From positions 1 to 64,000 of the forward strand of contig NZ_SBIU01000006.1 of assembly GCF_004765805.1 (NCBI RefSeq): 64,000 nt of DNA, given 5' to 3'. The DNA is from Halorussus halobius (GTDB lineage Archaea > Halobacteriota > Halobacteria > Halobacteriales > Haladaptataceae). The notes under the pieces were generated by a model that saw nothing but the letters and a program-made list of their open reading frames with translations, was not told the DNA's origin and searched no databases. The position numbers and the translations under genes were made by a program. Shown here piece by piece: positions 9,355-17,848 of this stretch (positions are counted from its first letter, which is position 1; each line of letters starts with the position of its first letter).

Positions 9355-11232
9355 ATGACCGACTACGACCACGACTACGAGGACCTCGGCCTCGTCGCGG
9401 GTCTGGAGATACACCAGCAACTCGACACCGAGACCAAGCTGTTCTGCGAGTGTCCCACCGACCTCCGCGAACCGGAGGACGCCGAGCGCACGTTCACGCG
9501 CTACCTCCACCCGACCAAGAGCGAACTGGGCGAGCTAGACGACGCCGCCGTCGAGGAGAGCCGGGTCGACCGCGAGTTCGAGTATCTGGCGTACGACACC
9601 ACCTGTCTGGTCGAGGAGGACGACGAGCCGCCCCACCGACTCGACGCGGAGGCCCAGGAGGTCGTGCTCGAAATCGCCCAACTGCTCGACATGGAGGCGG
9701 TCGACCAGGCCCACGTCATGCGCAAGATAGTGGTCGACGGCTCGAACACCTCCGGGTTCCAGCGCTCGACCCTGATGGCGACCGACGGCGAGATTTCCAC
9801 CAGCGAGGGCCCCGTGGGAGTCGAGGACCTGCTGCTCGAAGAGGAGAGCGCCCAGCGCGTCGAAGAGACCGACGACGGAGTGCGCTACTCGCTCGACAGG
9901 CTGGGCATCCCCCTCGTGGAGATCGGCACCAGCCCCGACATCCGCTCGCCCGAGCAGGCCCGCGAGGCCGCCGAGCAGATCGGCATGTTGCTGCGCTCGA
10001 CCGGGAAGGTCAAGCGCGGGCTGGGCACCATCCGGCAGGACCTCAACGTCTCCATCGCGGAGGGCGCGCGCGTCGAGATGAAGGGCGTCCAGAGCTTGGA
10101 GGACATCGACGACCTCGTGCGCAACGAGGTCCACCGGCAGGTCCGACTGCTCGAACTCCGCGACGAACTCCGGGAGCGCGACGCCGAGGTGGGCGACCCC
10201 GTGGACGTGACCGACACCTTCGAGGGCACCGAATCGGGCGTCATCGGCGGCGCGCTCGATTCGGGCGGCAAGGTCACCGCGGTCCCGCTCTACGGCTTCG
10301 ACGGCCTCGTGGGGGCCGAAATCCAGCCCGACCGCCGGCTCGGCACCGAACTCTCGGACCACGCCAAGCGCCACGGCGCGGGCGGCATCTTCCACACCGA
10401 CGAACTCCCGGCCTACGGCGTGACCGAGGCCGAAGTCGAGGCGCTGCGTGAGGCGGTGGGCGCGGGCCAGGCGGACGCGGTCGCCATCGTCGCGGCCGAC
10501 CCCGAGACCGCCGACCTCGCGGTCGAGGCCGCCGCCGAGCGCGCCGAGACCGCGCTGGAAGGCGTGCCCGAGGAGACCCGGGGCGCGAACGAGGACGGCA
10601 CCACCCGGTACCTGCGACCCCTGCCCGGCGCGGCCCGGATGTACCCCGAGACCGACGTGCCGCCGGTCGACCCCGACCCCAGCGAGGTCGAGACGCCCGA
10701 ACTCCTGACCGAGAAGGTCGACCGCTATCAGGACGAGTACGGCCTCGACGCGGGGCTGGCCGAACAGGTCGCGTACGGCGAGCGCATGCCAGTCTTCGAG
10801 GAGGCGGTCGAGGAACTCGGCGTCGACGCCACGCTCGCGGCCGGCACCGTCGAGAGCACCGTCACCGAACTCCGGCGCGACGGCGTGCCGGTCGAGAACC
10901 TGACCGACCGTCACGTCCTCGAAACCCTCGAACTGGTCGCCGAGGGCGAGACGGCCAAGGGCAACGTGGGCGCGGTCCTGACCGCGCTCGCGGAGACCCC
11001 CGACTGCACCGCCGCCGAGGCCGTCGAGCGGGAGGGCCTCGGCAGCGCGGACGACGAGGCGGTCCGCGAGGCCGTCGTCGAGGTCGTCGAGCGCAACGCC
11101 GAGCAGGTCGCCGAAGAGGGGATGGGCGCGTTCTCCGGGCTGATGGGCGAGTGTATGGGCGCGCTCGGCGGCACGGCCGACGGCGACCTCGTGAGCGAGA
11201 TTCTCCGCGAGGAGATACAGCAACGCGGCTGA
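9355..11232 (+). CDS. gatE: Glu-tRNA(Gln) amidotransferase subunit E
   Basis: 625 aa, the normal size for archaeal GatE. With GatD it converts Glu-tRNA(Gln) to Gln-tRNA(Gln). The N-terminal GatB/E core is clear (GLEIHQQLDTETKLFCECPT, then VDGSNTSGFQRSTLMATDGE and RSTGKVKRGLGTIRQDLNVSI). A middle AspRS-type insert (GAD-like, about 280-410) separates GatE from GatB, and a YqeY-like C-terminal tail binds tRNA. GatD is not in the window. A TTTTTTAC box lies just upstream and the ATG gives a leaderless start. It is a single transcription unit. Confidence 0.96.
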   Translation: MTDYDHDYEDLGLVAGLEIHQQLDTETKLFCECPTDLREPEDAERTFTRYLHPTKSELGELDDAAVEESRVDREFEYLAYDTTCLVEEDDEPPHRLDAEAQEVVLEIAQLLDMEAVDQAHVMRKIVVDGSNTSGFQRSTLMATDGEISTSEGPVGVEDLLLEEESAQRVEETDDGVRYSLDRLGIPLVEIGTSPDIRSPEQAREAAEQIGMLLRSTGKVKRGLGTIRQDLNVSIAEGARVEMKGVQSLEDIDDLVRNEVHRQVRLLELRDELRERDAEVGDPVDVTDTFEGTESGVIGGALDSGGKVTAVPLYGFDGLVGAEIQPDRRLGTELSDHAKRHGAGGIFHTDELPAYGVTEAEVEALREAVGAGQADAVAIVAADPETADLAVEAAAERAETALEGVPEETRGANEDGTTRYLRPLPGAARMYPETDVPPVDPDPSEVETPELLTEKVDRYQDEYGLDAGLAEQVAYGERMPVFEEAVEELGVDATLAAGTVESTVTELRRDGVPVENLTDRHVLETLELVAEGETAKGNVGAVLTALAETPDCTAAEAVEREGLGSADDEAVREAVVEVVERNAEQVAEEGMGAFSGLMGECMGALGGTADGDLVSEILREEIQQRG

Positions 11233-11293
11233 ACCCCGGCGACGCGTCGCTCGGGCGGGGTCGGTCGCGCCACATCGCAACCTCTAAATGGTG

Positions 11294-11309
11294 TTTAGGC
11301 CTACCTAAA
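11294..11309. promoter_or_regulatory. Iron-responsive operator candidate 1 (TTTAGG-N4-CCTAAA)
   Basis: TTTAGGCCTACCTAAA, a perfect 6+6 inverted repeat with a 4-base centre, lies directly before the permease remnant and the ATPase gene. It resembles DtxR/IdeR/SirR-type boxes, which repress iron uptake when Fe(II) is plentiful. The same half sites recur twice before the binding-protein gene at 12456. Confidence 0.8.
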
Positions 11310-11316
11310 TCAAGTG

Positions 11317-11487
11317 ATGGAGAGCGACGTCCGCGTGGAGGGCGAGGCGGCAGGTGCGTGGTACGAGCGCGTGGACCGGTCGCTCGCCTCGATGGTGCTG
11401 GGGAACGTCGCCGTCGCCGTCGTCGTCGCCGGCGGTCCGTCCTTCCGCTACGTGATGCGCAAGCAACAGGACATGGGAGAGATGTGA
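11317..11487 (+). pseudogene. Internally deleted FecCD-type permease remnant
   Basis: An open frame of 56 aa lies where the permease gene of an iron/siderophore ABC locus should be. The first 40 residues (…WYERVDRSLASMVLGNVAV…) look like the N-terminus and first membrane helix of a haloarchaeal FecCD permease. The last 18 (GGPSFRYVMRKQQDMGEM) look like the conserved extreme C-terminus of the same family. About 300 residues between them are missing, and the join is in frame. The family comparison is from memory. It could be a new small protein, but the position one base before the ATPase ATG and the C-terminal signature argue for a deletion. Confidence 0.7.
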
Positions 11488-11488
11488 G

Positions 11489-12394
11489 ATGATAGGTAAC
11501 GACTCGAAACGGGCCGAATCGTCGAGCGACGCGGAATCGACTCGCGCGGAGACCGGGGACGTCGAGCGGAGCGACGGCGGGTCCGCAGGGGACGACGCCG
11601 GCGTCGACAGCGCCGTGCTGGCCGAGGACCTGTCGCTGTCGTACGCGACCGACGACGAACCGGTCGTCGAGTGCGACCGCATCAACGTTCCCGAGGGCGA
11701 GATAACCGGGCTGGTCGGGCCGAACGGCAGCGGGAAGTCGACGCTGCTGAAGGCGCTCTCGGACCACCTCGCGCCCGACCGGGGCACGGTGTACCTCCAC
11801 GGCCGGGCGGTCCAGTCGTACGACCAGCGGGAGCTGGCCCGCGAACTCGGCCACCTCTCCCAGGAGAACGAGTCGCCCGGGAGCATCACCGTCGAGGAGC
11901 TGGTCTACCACGGGCGGTACCCACATCGGGGGTTCTTCGAGGCGGTCGACGACGACGACCGCGAGGCGGTCGAGCGCGCGCTCGAACTCGCCGGCGTCGA
12001 GGAGCTCCGCGAGGATGACGTCGCCAACCTGAGCGGCGGCCAGAAGCAACTCGCGTGGATCGCGATGGTGTTGGCCCAGGACACCGAGGTCCTGTTGCTC
12101 GACGAGCCCACGACGTTCCTCGACCTCCACCATCAGCTGGGCGTCCTCGAGACCGTCCGGCGGCTCAACCGCGAGAAGGGCGTGACCGTCGCGGTCGTCC
12201 TCCACGACATCTCGCAGGCCGCCCGGTTCGCCGACTACCTCGTCGCGCTCGACGACGGCGAGATATACGACTGGGGCCCCTCCGAGGAGGTCGTCTCCGA
12301 GCAACTGCTCGCGGACGTGTTCGAAGTCGACGCGGCGGTGTCGTACGAGCCCGACCTCCAGATACTCCCGAAGCGAGCCATCCGCGACACCTGA
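11489..12394 (+). CDS. Iron/siderophore (FepC-type) ABC transporter ATP-binding protein
   Basis: 301 aa. After an unusual acidic, Ser/Asp-rich N-terminal extension of about 43 residues comes a complete ABC ATPase: Walker A GPNGSGKST, Q-loop LSQENESP, signature LSGGQKQLAWIAM, Walker B VLLLDEPT and switch His in VVLHDISQA. The wording of the signature and the FLDLHHQ that follows Walker B place it in the FepC/FhuC/BtuD group for ferric-siderophore, haem or cobalamin import. It starts one base after the stop of the permease remnant. Without a permease it cannot form a complete importer by itself, so it may serve a permease encoded elsewhere or be idle. Confidence 0.92.
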   Translation: MIGNDSKRAESSSDAESTRAETGDVERSDGGSAGDDAGVDSAVLAEDLSLSYATDDEPVVECDRINVPEGEITGLVGPNGSGKSTLLKALSDHLAPDRGTVYLHGRAVQSYDQRELARELGHLSQENESPGSITVEELVYHGRYPHRGFFEAVDDDDREAVERALELAGVEELREDDVANLSGGQKQLAWIAMVLAQDTEVLLLDEPTTFLDLHHQLGVLETVRRLNREKGVTVAVVLHDISQAARFADYLVALDDGEIYDWGPSEEVVSEQLLADVFEVDAAVSYEPDLQILPKRAIRDT

Positions 12395-12401
12395 ATCCTT
12401 C

Positions 12402-12417
12402 TTTAGGCCATCCTAAA
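12402..12417. promoter_or_regulatory. Iron-responsive operator candidate 2 (TTTAGG-N4-CCTAAA)
   Basis: TTTAGGCCATCCTAAA, 54 bases before the binding-protein ATG and 8 bases after the ATPase stop. It has the same half sites as the operator at 11294, and lies 34 bases centre to centre from the next box. Confidence 0.8.
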
Positions 12418-12434
12418 CCGAAGCGCTTAACCTG

Positions 12435-12452
12435 TTTTAGGTGGGCCTAAAA
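12435..12452. promoter_or_regulatory. Iron-responsive operator candidate 3 overlapping the start site
   Basis: TTTTAGGTGGGCCTAAAA, an inverted repeat that ends 3 bases before the ATG at 12456. A TATA-like GCTTAAC (12425-12431) lies between boxes 2 and 3, so a repressor on box 3 would cover the transcription start. This indicates that the binding protein has its own iron-controlled promoter. Confidence 0.82.
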
Positions 12453-12455
12453 CAC

Positions 12456-13679
12456 ATGGACGGAGACGACTCCACCGACGCGACCCGACGGCAGTATCTG
12501 GCACTCGGCGGCGCGCTCGCCGCGTCCGGCGTTCTGGCCGGCTGTACCGGCGATTCGACGACCGGCGACGCCACCACGACGGCGGGCGAGACGACGACCG
12601 ACGCGACGACCACCGACTCGACCACCGCCGACGACCCGGCCGCCGAGACGACCACCGAGGACGAGGAGACGACGACCGCTGCCGGGGAGACGTACTCGGC
12701 GACGATGGAGCCGGTCGGCGAGGTGACCCTCGACGGCCTGCCCGAGACGTGGGTGGCCAACAACGGGAGCTGGGCCGACATGGGCGTCGCGCTCGGGGTC
12801 GACCCGCCGGCAGCGCTCTGGCTCAGTGGCCGGTATCACACCCAGTACTACGACGAAATCGACGGCGTCTCGGTCGACACGAGCGACATGGTCGACCTCT
12901 ATCAGGACGGCGTCAGCAAGGAGCTGTTCTACGAACTCGACGCCGACGTCCACGTCCTCGACCCGAACTTCCTGATGAACCGCTACAACGGCTGGGCCGA
13001 GGACGACGTCGACGACATCGCGACCGAAGTGGGGCCGTTCTTCGGCAACAGCATCTTCTCGCGGGGCTACGCGTGGCACGAGGACTACACCTACTACACG
13101 CTCTACGAGGCGTTCGAGAAGCTCGCCCAGCTGTTCGGCCGCACCGACCGCTACGAGGCGATGGCCGAGGTCCACGACCAGTTCCAGTCGTCGCTGTCGG
13201 GCGTCGTCCCGTCGGAGGGCGACCGTCCCACGGTGGCCATCATCTGGGCGGGCGGCGACGAGCCCGAGACGTTCCTCCCCTACCTCGTCAGCGAGGGCAC
13301 GAGCTTCAAGCAGTGGCGGGACCTCGGCGTCCGCGACGCGCTCGCCGAGACCGACGTACAGGACTTCCACAGCGGTCGCGGCGAAATCGACTACGAGACG
13401 CTCCTGAAGGTCGACCCCGACGTGCTGGCGATCCGCGGCCAGGAGGCCAAGACGGCCGAGGAGTTCGAGAACACCGTGGTCCAGTTCATGGAGGACCACG
13501 ACGTCGCGCGCTCGCTGACCGCCGTCGAGAACGGCGACGTGTATCGGGGCGGCCCGCTGTATCAGGGCCCGATCACGAACCTCGTCATCACCGAGCGCAC
13601 CGCGCGACAGCTCTACGACGTCGAGGCGGAACTGTTCGACCGGGACCGGGTCGCCGACATCGCGAACGGCGACCTCTGA
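12456..13679 (+). CDS. Iron-siderophore-type ABC transporter substrate-binding lipoprotein
   Basis: 407 aa. The signal region carries twin arginines (RRQYLALGG) and a lipobox LAGC with Cys30 as the lipid anchor, so Tat export is likely, as for most haloarchaeal lipoproteins. A Thr/Asp/Glu-rich tether (about 31-80) leads to a class III (FepB/BtuF-type) binding domain, about 85-400, including LLKVDPDVLAIRGQEA. It probably captures ferric siderophore or a related chelate outside the cell. Two TTTAGG-N4-CCTAAA boxes precede it. The ATPase gene is directly upstream and the permease between them is lost. Confidence 0.88.
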   Translation: MDGDDSTDATRRQYLALGGALAASGVLAGCTGDSTTGDATTTAGETTTDATTTDSTTADDPAAETTTEDEETTTAAGETYSATMEPVGEVTLDGLPETWVANNGSWADMGVALGVDPPAALWLSGRYHTQYYDEIDGVSVDTSDMVDLYQDGVSKELFYELDADVHVLDPNFLMNRYNGWAEDDVDDIATEVGPFFGNSIFSRGYAWHEDYTYYTLYEAFEKLAQLFGRTDRYEAMAEVHDQFQSSLSGVVPSEGDRPTVAIIWAGGDEPETFLPYLVSEGTSFKQWRDLGVRDALAETDVQDFHSGRGEIDYETLLKVDPDVLAIRGQEAKTAEEFENTVVQFMEDHDVARSLTAVENGDVYRGGPLYQGPITNLVITERTARQLYDVEAELFDRDRVADIANGDL

Positions 13680-13688
13680 GCGAGCCGG

Positions 13689-15179
13689 TCAGTCCGCTTC
13701 GAGTCGCTCGACCGACAGCCCGATTTTCTCGATTCGGTCGACCTGCTCGTCGGTCGCCTCCGCGACGGTCGAGGCCTCCTCCGCAACGTCGGTCGAGTGG
13801 CGCGACACGCCCTCTATCATCGCGGAAATCTGCTCGGCCGCGACCGCCTGCTCGTCGGTCGTCTCGGCCACCTCCTCGATGCCCTGTACGGTCTCGGTGA
13901 CCGCCGTGACGATGTCCCGTAAGGTCTCCATCGAGGACTCGACGTTCTCGACCCCCTCGCCGACGTGGCGCTCGGTCCGTTCGAGGCTCTCGACGGTGTC
14001 GTCGGTGTTGGCCTGTATCTCGCCGACCATCTCCTCTATCTCGCCGGCCTGGGTCTTGGCCTGCTCGGCGAGGCTCTTGACCTCCTCGGCGACCACCGCG
14101 AACCCGTCGCCGGCCTCGCCCGCGCGGGCGGCCTCGATGGAGGCGTTGAGCGCGAGCAGGTTGGTCTGGTCGGCGATGTCGTTTATCACGTCCACCACCT
14201 CGTCTATCTCGGTCACCGTCTCCTGGAGGTCGCCCATGTCGTCGGTCACGTCCTGTCGCGCCGCGTCGATGTCGGTCATGGCGTCCATGGCGTCGCTGGC
14301 GGTGTCCTGGCCGTCCTCGGCCAGTCGCTTGGCCCGTCGACTGGTCTGTTCGACCTCCTCGGCGCTGGCGGCCACCTCCTCGACGGTGGCGCTCAGGGTC
14401 TCTATCTCGCCGGCTATCTCGTCGACGTCCTCGGCCTGTTCGTCGATGGAACGGTGTATCTCGTCGGCGCTCCGGGCGACGTTCTCGGCCGCGACCGAGA
14501 GGTCGCCCAGCGAGTCGGTCACGTCCTCGGAGATGGCCTCCTCTATCTGCTCCATCTCCTCGTTGGCCTCGCGGACCTGCTCGTGGTACGAGTGGATGTA
14601 GGTGTCGCTCACCACCTGCATGTCGAGGTTCACGATTCGGAACAGCGACAGAACCTCCTCGATGCCCTCCGAGAACTCCTCGCGGACGACCTCGGCGGCC
14701 TCGTCGTCGACCCGCTCGACCGTGCGCTCGACGACGCGCTCGCCGATCTTCGGGACGAGGAAGTTGAAGTAGAGCGCGTACGCCCCGAGGTAGTGTTTCA
14801 TCGGCATGTCGAGCATGTCGTGGACCTTGCCGATGCGCGCCCGGTCGGCGAAGTAGTCCCGGCCGTACTCGCCGTCGGCCAGCGACACCAGATACGCCGC
14901 CTGCGTGCGCTTGAGCTGGTCGACGGTCCGGGTCGAGCGGTCGAGAACGTCGGTCGTCTGCTCGTAGTCGGTCAGGTGGTCGTAGAACTCCTCGACCGCG
15001 TCGTCGGCGACCGACTCGAACAGGCCGCTCATGCCCGCGAGCCGTTCGGCGTCGGCGTCGTCGAAGCCCGTGAACTCCTTTCGCCACGCGACCTCCTCGT
15101 CGTCGACGTCGAGGTCCGCGAGTAGAGAGTCGCCGTCGATACGCCCTGCTAACCGGTCGTCGGAGCTTGCAGATGCCAT
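13689..15179 (-). CDS. hemAT: Globin-coupled methyl-accepting transducer HemAT
   Basis: 496 aa. Residues about 25-190 form a protoglobin/HemAT sensor globin, with proximal His120 in RIGKVHDMLD and the conserved LGAYALYFNFLVPKI that follows. This domain binds haem and senses O2. The rest (about 215-496) is a chemotaxis signalling domain with the hairpin tip DQTNLLALNASIEAARAGEAGDGFAVVAEEV that contacts CheA/CheW, and Glu/Gln-rich methylation helices. No membrane helix is present, so it is a cytoplasmic aerotaxis transducer. It converges on the iron-uptake locus. A TATA-like AATAAGTA lies about 25 bases upstream of the ATG at 15179. Confidence 0.95.
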   Translation of the reverse strand: MASASSDDRLAGRIDGDSLLADLDVDDEEVAWRKEFTGFDDADAERLAGMSGLFESVADDAVEEFYDHLTDYEQTTDVLDRSTRTVDQLKRTQAAYLVSLADGEYGRDYFADRARIGKVHDMLDMPMKHYLGAYALYFNFLVPKIGERVVERTVERVDDEAAEVVREEFSEGIEEVLSLFRIVNLDMQVVSDTYIHSYHEQVREANEEMEQIEEAISEDVTDSLGDLSVAAENVARSADEIHRSIDEQAEDVDEIAGEIETLSATVEEVAASAEEVEQTSRRAKRLAEDGQDTASDAMDAMTDIDAARQDVTDDMGDLQETVTEIDEVVDVINDIADQTNLLALNASIEAARAGEAGDGFAVVAEEVKSLAEQAKTQAGEIEEMVGEIQANTDDTVESLERTERHVGEGVENVESSMETLRDIVTAVTETVQGIEEVAETTDEQAVAAEQISAMIEGVSRHSTDVAEEASTVAEATDEQVDRIEKIGLSVERLEAD

Positions 15180-15262
15180 GACCCCACCACTGAATCGGGC
15201 CTACTTATTCGTTCGGCGCGTTATCAGGCATGAAAAACGGCAGCCTGCGCGGGGTCGAACGC

Positions 15263-16186
15263 TCACACGGGCGCGTACCGTCTGAGGGCCGAGACGAGTT
15301 CGCGCGAGGCCACCGACCACCGCGGGTCGCTCACGCGCCGGGAGAGCCGGTAGGCGACCCACACCAACACCACCCCGAACGCGAGGTCGGTGACCCAGTG
15401 GACGCCCAGATACAGCGTCGAGACGACGATGGCGACCGCCAGCGCCCCGGCGGTGTAGGCGTATCGAGCGCCGGCCTTGCGGGCGTAGACGGCCGCCAGC
15501 ACCGACAGCCCGGCGTGGAGGCTGGGGAACGCCTTCACCAGCGTATCGGTCGAGAAGATGCCGTACTGGATGGCCGGACTGAGCTCGTACATCAGCGGGT
15601 CGACCGTCGAGAGGTACAGCGACGACACCTTCACCGGGAACAGCAGGAAGAACGGCACCGCCGAGACCACGACGACGACGTACGCCAGCGCGTAGCGGTG
15701 GGCCTCCTCCTCGTCGTGGGCCTTGAGCTTGAAGTACGTGAACAGCACGACGAACGGGAAGCCGACGAGGTAGACGCCGGTGGCCAGGACCGTCAGCGGG
15801 ACGGTAGTGACCGACTGGAACGCCACGACGGTCGCGCCCTCGACGGCGTAGATGACCCCCGTGAACGTCCGGGGCGCGTGGAAGTGCAGCGCCAGCGTGT
15901 TCACGAGTTCGGTCACGACCCACGCCACGCCGAGGTACTTCCAGTCGGTCCGCAAAAACTCCCGGAGGAGGTCGCGGAGCCGCAGGTCCGGGATGAACAG
16001 TCGCTTGCCCACCAGCATGGCGGCGACGCTCGGAACTGCGACGAGGAGGGTGAACTGCAGGCCGAGCGGGAGCGACTCGAACCGTGCGAGCAGGGCGGCG
16101 ACCGCCTCGAATCCGGGCACCGACGCGAATTCGGGGGCCGCCCCGAACCGGGCGGGAGCCGCTCCGAACACGGGGGACGGGACCAT
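15263..16186 (-). CDS. PAP2 superfamily membrane phosphatase
   Basis: 307 aa with about seven membrane helices. PAP2 phosphatase motifs are present: KAFPSLHAGLS (about 214) and STLYLGVHWVTDLAFG (about 257), giving the catalytic His pair and Asp. Family members hydrolyse lipid phosphates or polyprenyl diphosphates, or transfer phosphoinositol head groups (the Aur1-like layout here is similar). The substrate cannot be told from the sequence. The first 20 residues are Ala/Pro-rich and the true start could be slightly downstream. Confidence 0.86.
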   Translation of the reverse strand: MVPSPVFGAAPARFGAAPEFASVPGFEAVAALLARFESLPLGLQFTLLVAVPSVAAMLVGKRLFIPDLRLRDLLREFLRTDWKYLGVAWVVTELVNTLALHFHAPRTFTGVIYAVEGATVVAFQSVTTVPLTVLATGVYLVGFPFVVLFTYFKLKAHDEEEAHRYALAYVVVVVSAVPFFLLFPVKVSSLYLSTVDPLMYELSPAIQYGIFSTDTLVKAFPSLHAGLSVLAAVYARKAGARYAYTAGALAVAIVVSTLYLGVHWVTDLAFGVVLVWVAYRLSRRVSDPRWSVASRELVSALRRYAPV

Positions 16187-16497
16187 GGTCGCCGGCGGCT
16201 AGCCCCCGCTCGCGCCGGCGCGTTGGCTCCCGACCGCTCGCCGCCGGTGTGGCGGCGTCGGGGCGTCCGCCGCCCCGGACGCCGCTCGGTCGGTCGGCTC
16301 CCGCCGATTCCGTCCGACTCCGCTCGGCCGACTCCGTCTGTACAGTCTCACGGGGGTCTCCTCGGATGGTATCGCGGCCGAGGAACAAAACGGTTCGGGC
16401 GGGTCTGTCGGTCGGTTCGGCGGGCGAGCACCGACGGACTGCCCCGGAAGTAGTTTAATTCCCCTACGTTTTTGAACCCCGGACGTCATCCACCGGT
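16187..16497. other. Intergenic region, divergent promoters only
   Basis: 311 bases between the PAP2 gene (minus) and the lipoprotein gene (plus). I see no gene. The only clear signal is the AT-richer AGTAGTTTAATTCCCC near 16446-16461, a probable TATA region for the lipoprotein. The rest is GC-rich. Confidence 0.5.
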
Positions 16498-17823
16498 ATG
16501 AAGCGCCGCCCGTTCCTCCTCGCCGCCAGCGCCGTGGCGACGGCCGGCTGCCTCGGAACGTCCGGCTCCCCCATGGACGCGGCGTCTTCGGCCCCGACGA
16601 CGGACGCCGACCGCTCGCCCTCGAACCGGGCGACGACCGAACCGACCGCGAGCGACGCTCACTCGACGAGAGTCGAGCGCGTCGAGACGTACGACTACGC
16701 CGTCCGGATGAACGACCTCGGCGACGACCCCGGCGGCGCGCTCACCGCGTTCGCGGACCTCGACGACCGCGAGCGACGGGTCGTCGAGCGCGCACTCGAC
16801 GGGGGATACGAGACCGACGACCCGCCGGCCTGGCTGGCGTCGTTCCTCGCCGGAACCGAAGTCGTCGAGCGGGCCGACGCGTACTATCGGCTCGACCACG
16901 ACCTCCCGACGACGACGATCACCGCCGAGACCGTCGACGGGTCCGCGGTCGACGGCTCGGTCGCCGACTACGAGGCCTACGAGGCCGCCGTCACTCACGA
17001 CGGTCGGGTGATGTCCGGCCTGCTCCGAATCGCGCGCGACGGCGGCGCGGAGTTCACGCACGTCTGGCCGAGCTTGCGGGAGTTCCTCGACTCGTACAGC
17101 GCGGTCGACTACCGCGGCGACGTGGTGTCCGTGTCCGTCGACGTCGAGGACGACGGGCCGCCGTACGCGGTCACCGCGAGCGAGACGTCGGTCCCGGACG
17201 TCGTTCCCGCCGACGTGTGGGACGTCTCGCACGCCAGCGAGGAGACTCGCGCGCTGGTCCGGCGGGCGGGCGCGTACGAGGGCGCGTACGGCTTCGACGA
17301 CGCGCCCGACGGGTTCGTGGACGCGCTCGACGCCCACCGGTACGCCTTCCTCGACGGCACGTTCTACACGACCCACGTCGAGAAGCGCGTGCCGGCCCCG
17401 GTCGCGCTCACGGCCGAGTTCGTCGACGGCGAGCTGGAACTCGAACTCCGGAACGACGCCGACCGCGAACTCACCGTCGAGACGGGCGCGCCCCCGCCGT
17501 TCGGCGTCCTGTCGTTCCGGCCGGTCGAGGGTTCGGAACGCGACGACTCGGACGGTGACGACGGCCGACGCACGCTCTGGACCGACGCCTACGAGGAAAG
17601 CGACCACGTCCACACCGAGGGCGGCGAGGTGAAGTCGGTCAACAGCATCGGACTCGCGGTCACGCTCGCACCCGGCGAGACGACGGGCGAGCGCTACGAG
17701 GTGTCGACCGGCGACCTGCCGAGCGGGGAGTACGTCGTCGACCTCTCGCTCGGGGTCGAGTCCGGAAAAGAAGGCGACGACGCAAACGCGACCGCCCGAT
17801 ACCGCGTGGTCTTCTCGGTCTGA
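16498..17823 (+). CDS. Predicted Tat lipoprotein, function unknown
   Basis: 441 aa. It starts MKRRPFLLAASAVATAGCLG: twin arginines, a short hydrophobic stretch and lipobox TAGC with Cys18, so it is predicted to be exported and lipid-anchored. Residues 20-60 are a Ser/Thr-rich tether. The body has two parts: an alpha/beta region (about 65-300) of no recognised family, and a beta-rich Ig-like region (about 300-441) with LELRNDADRELTVETGAPPPFG and a T-L-A-P-G-E-T motif, typical of extracellular beta-sandwich domains in haloarchaea. No partner gene is evident; the neighbours run the other way. Confidence 0.8.
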   Translation: MKRRPFLLAASAVATAGCLGTSGSPMDAASSAPTTDADRSPSNRATTEPTASDAHSTRVERVETYDYAVRMNDLGDDPGGALTAFADLDDRERRVVERALDGGYETDDPPAWLASFLAGTEVVERADAYYRLDHDLPTTTITAETVDGSAVDGSVADYEAYEAAVTHDGRVMSGLLRIARDGGAEFTHVWPSLREFLDSYSAVDYRGDVVSVSVDVEDDGPPYAVTASETSVPDVVPADVWDVSHASEETRALVRRAGAYEGAYGFDDAPDGFVDALDAHRYAFLDGTFYTTHVEKRVPAPVALTAEFVDGELELELRNDADRELTVETGAPPPFGVLSFRPVEGSERDDSDGDDGRRTLWTDAYEESDHVHTEGGEVKSVNSIGLAVTLAPGETTGERYEVSTGDLPSGEYVVDLSLGVESGKEGDDANATARYRVVFSV

Positions 17824-17848
17824 CGACGCGGACACGTGCGGGTCGGTC

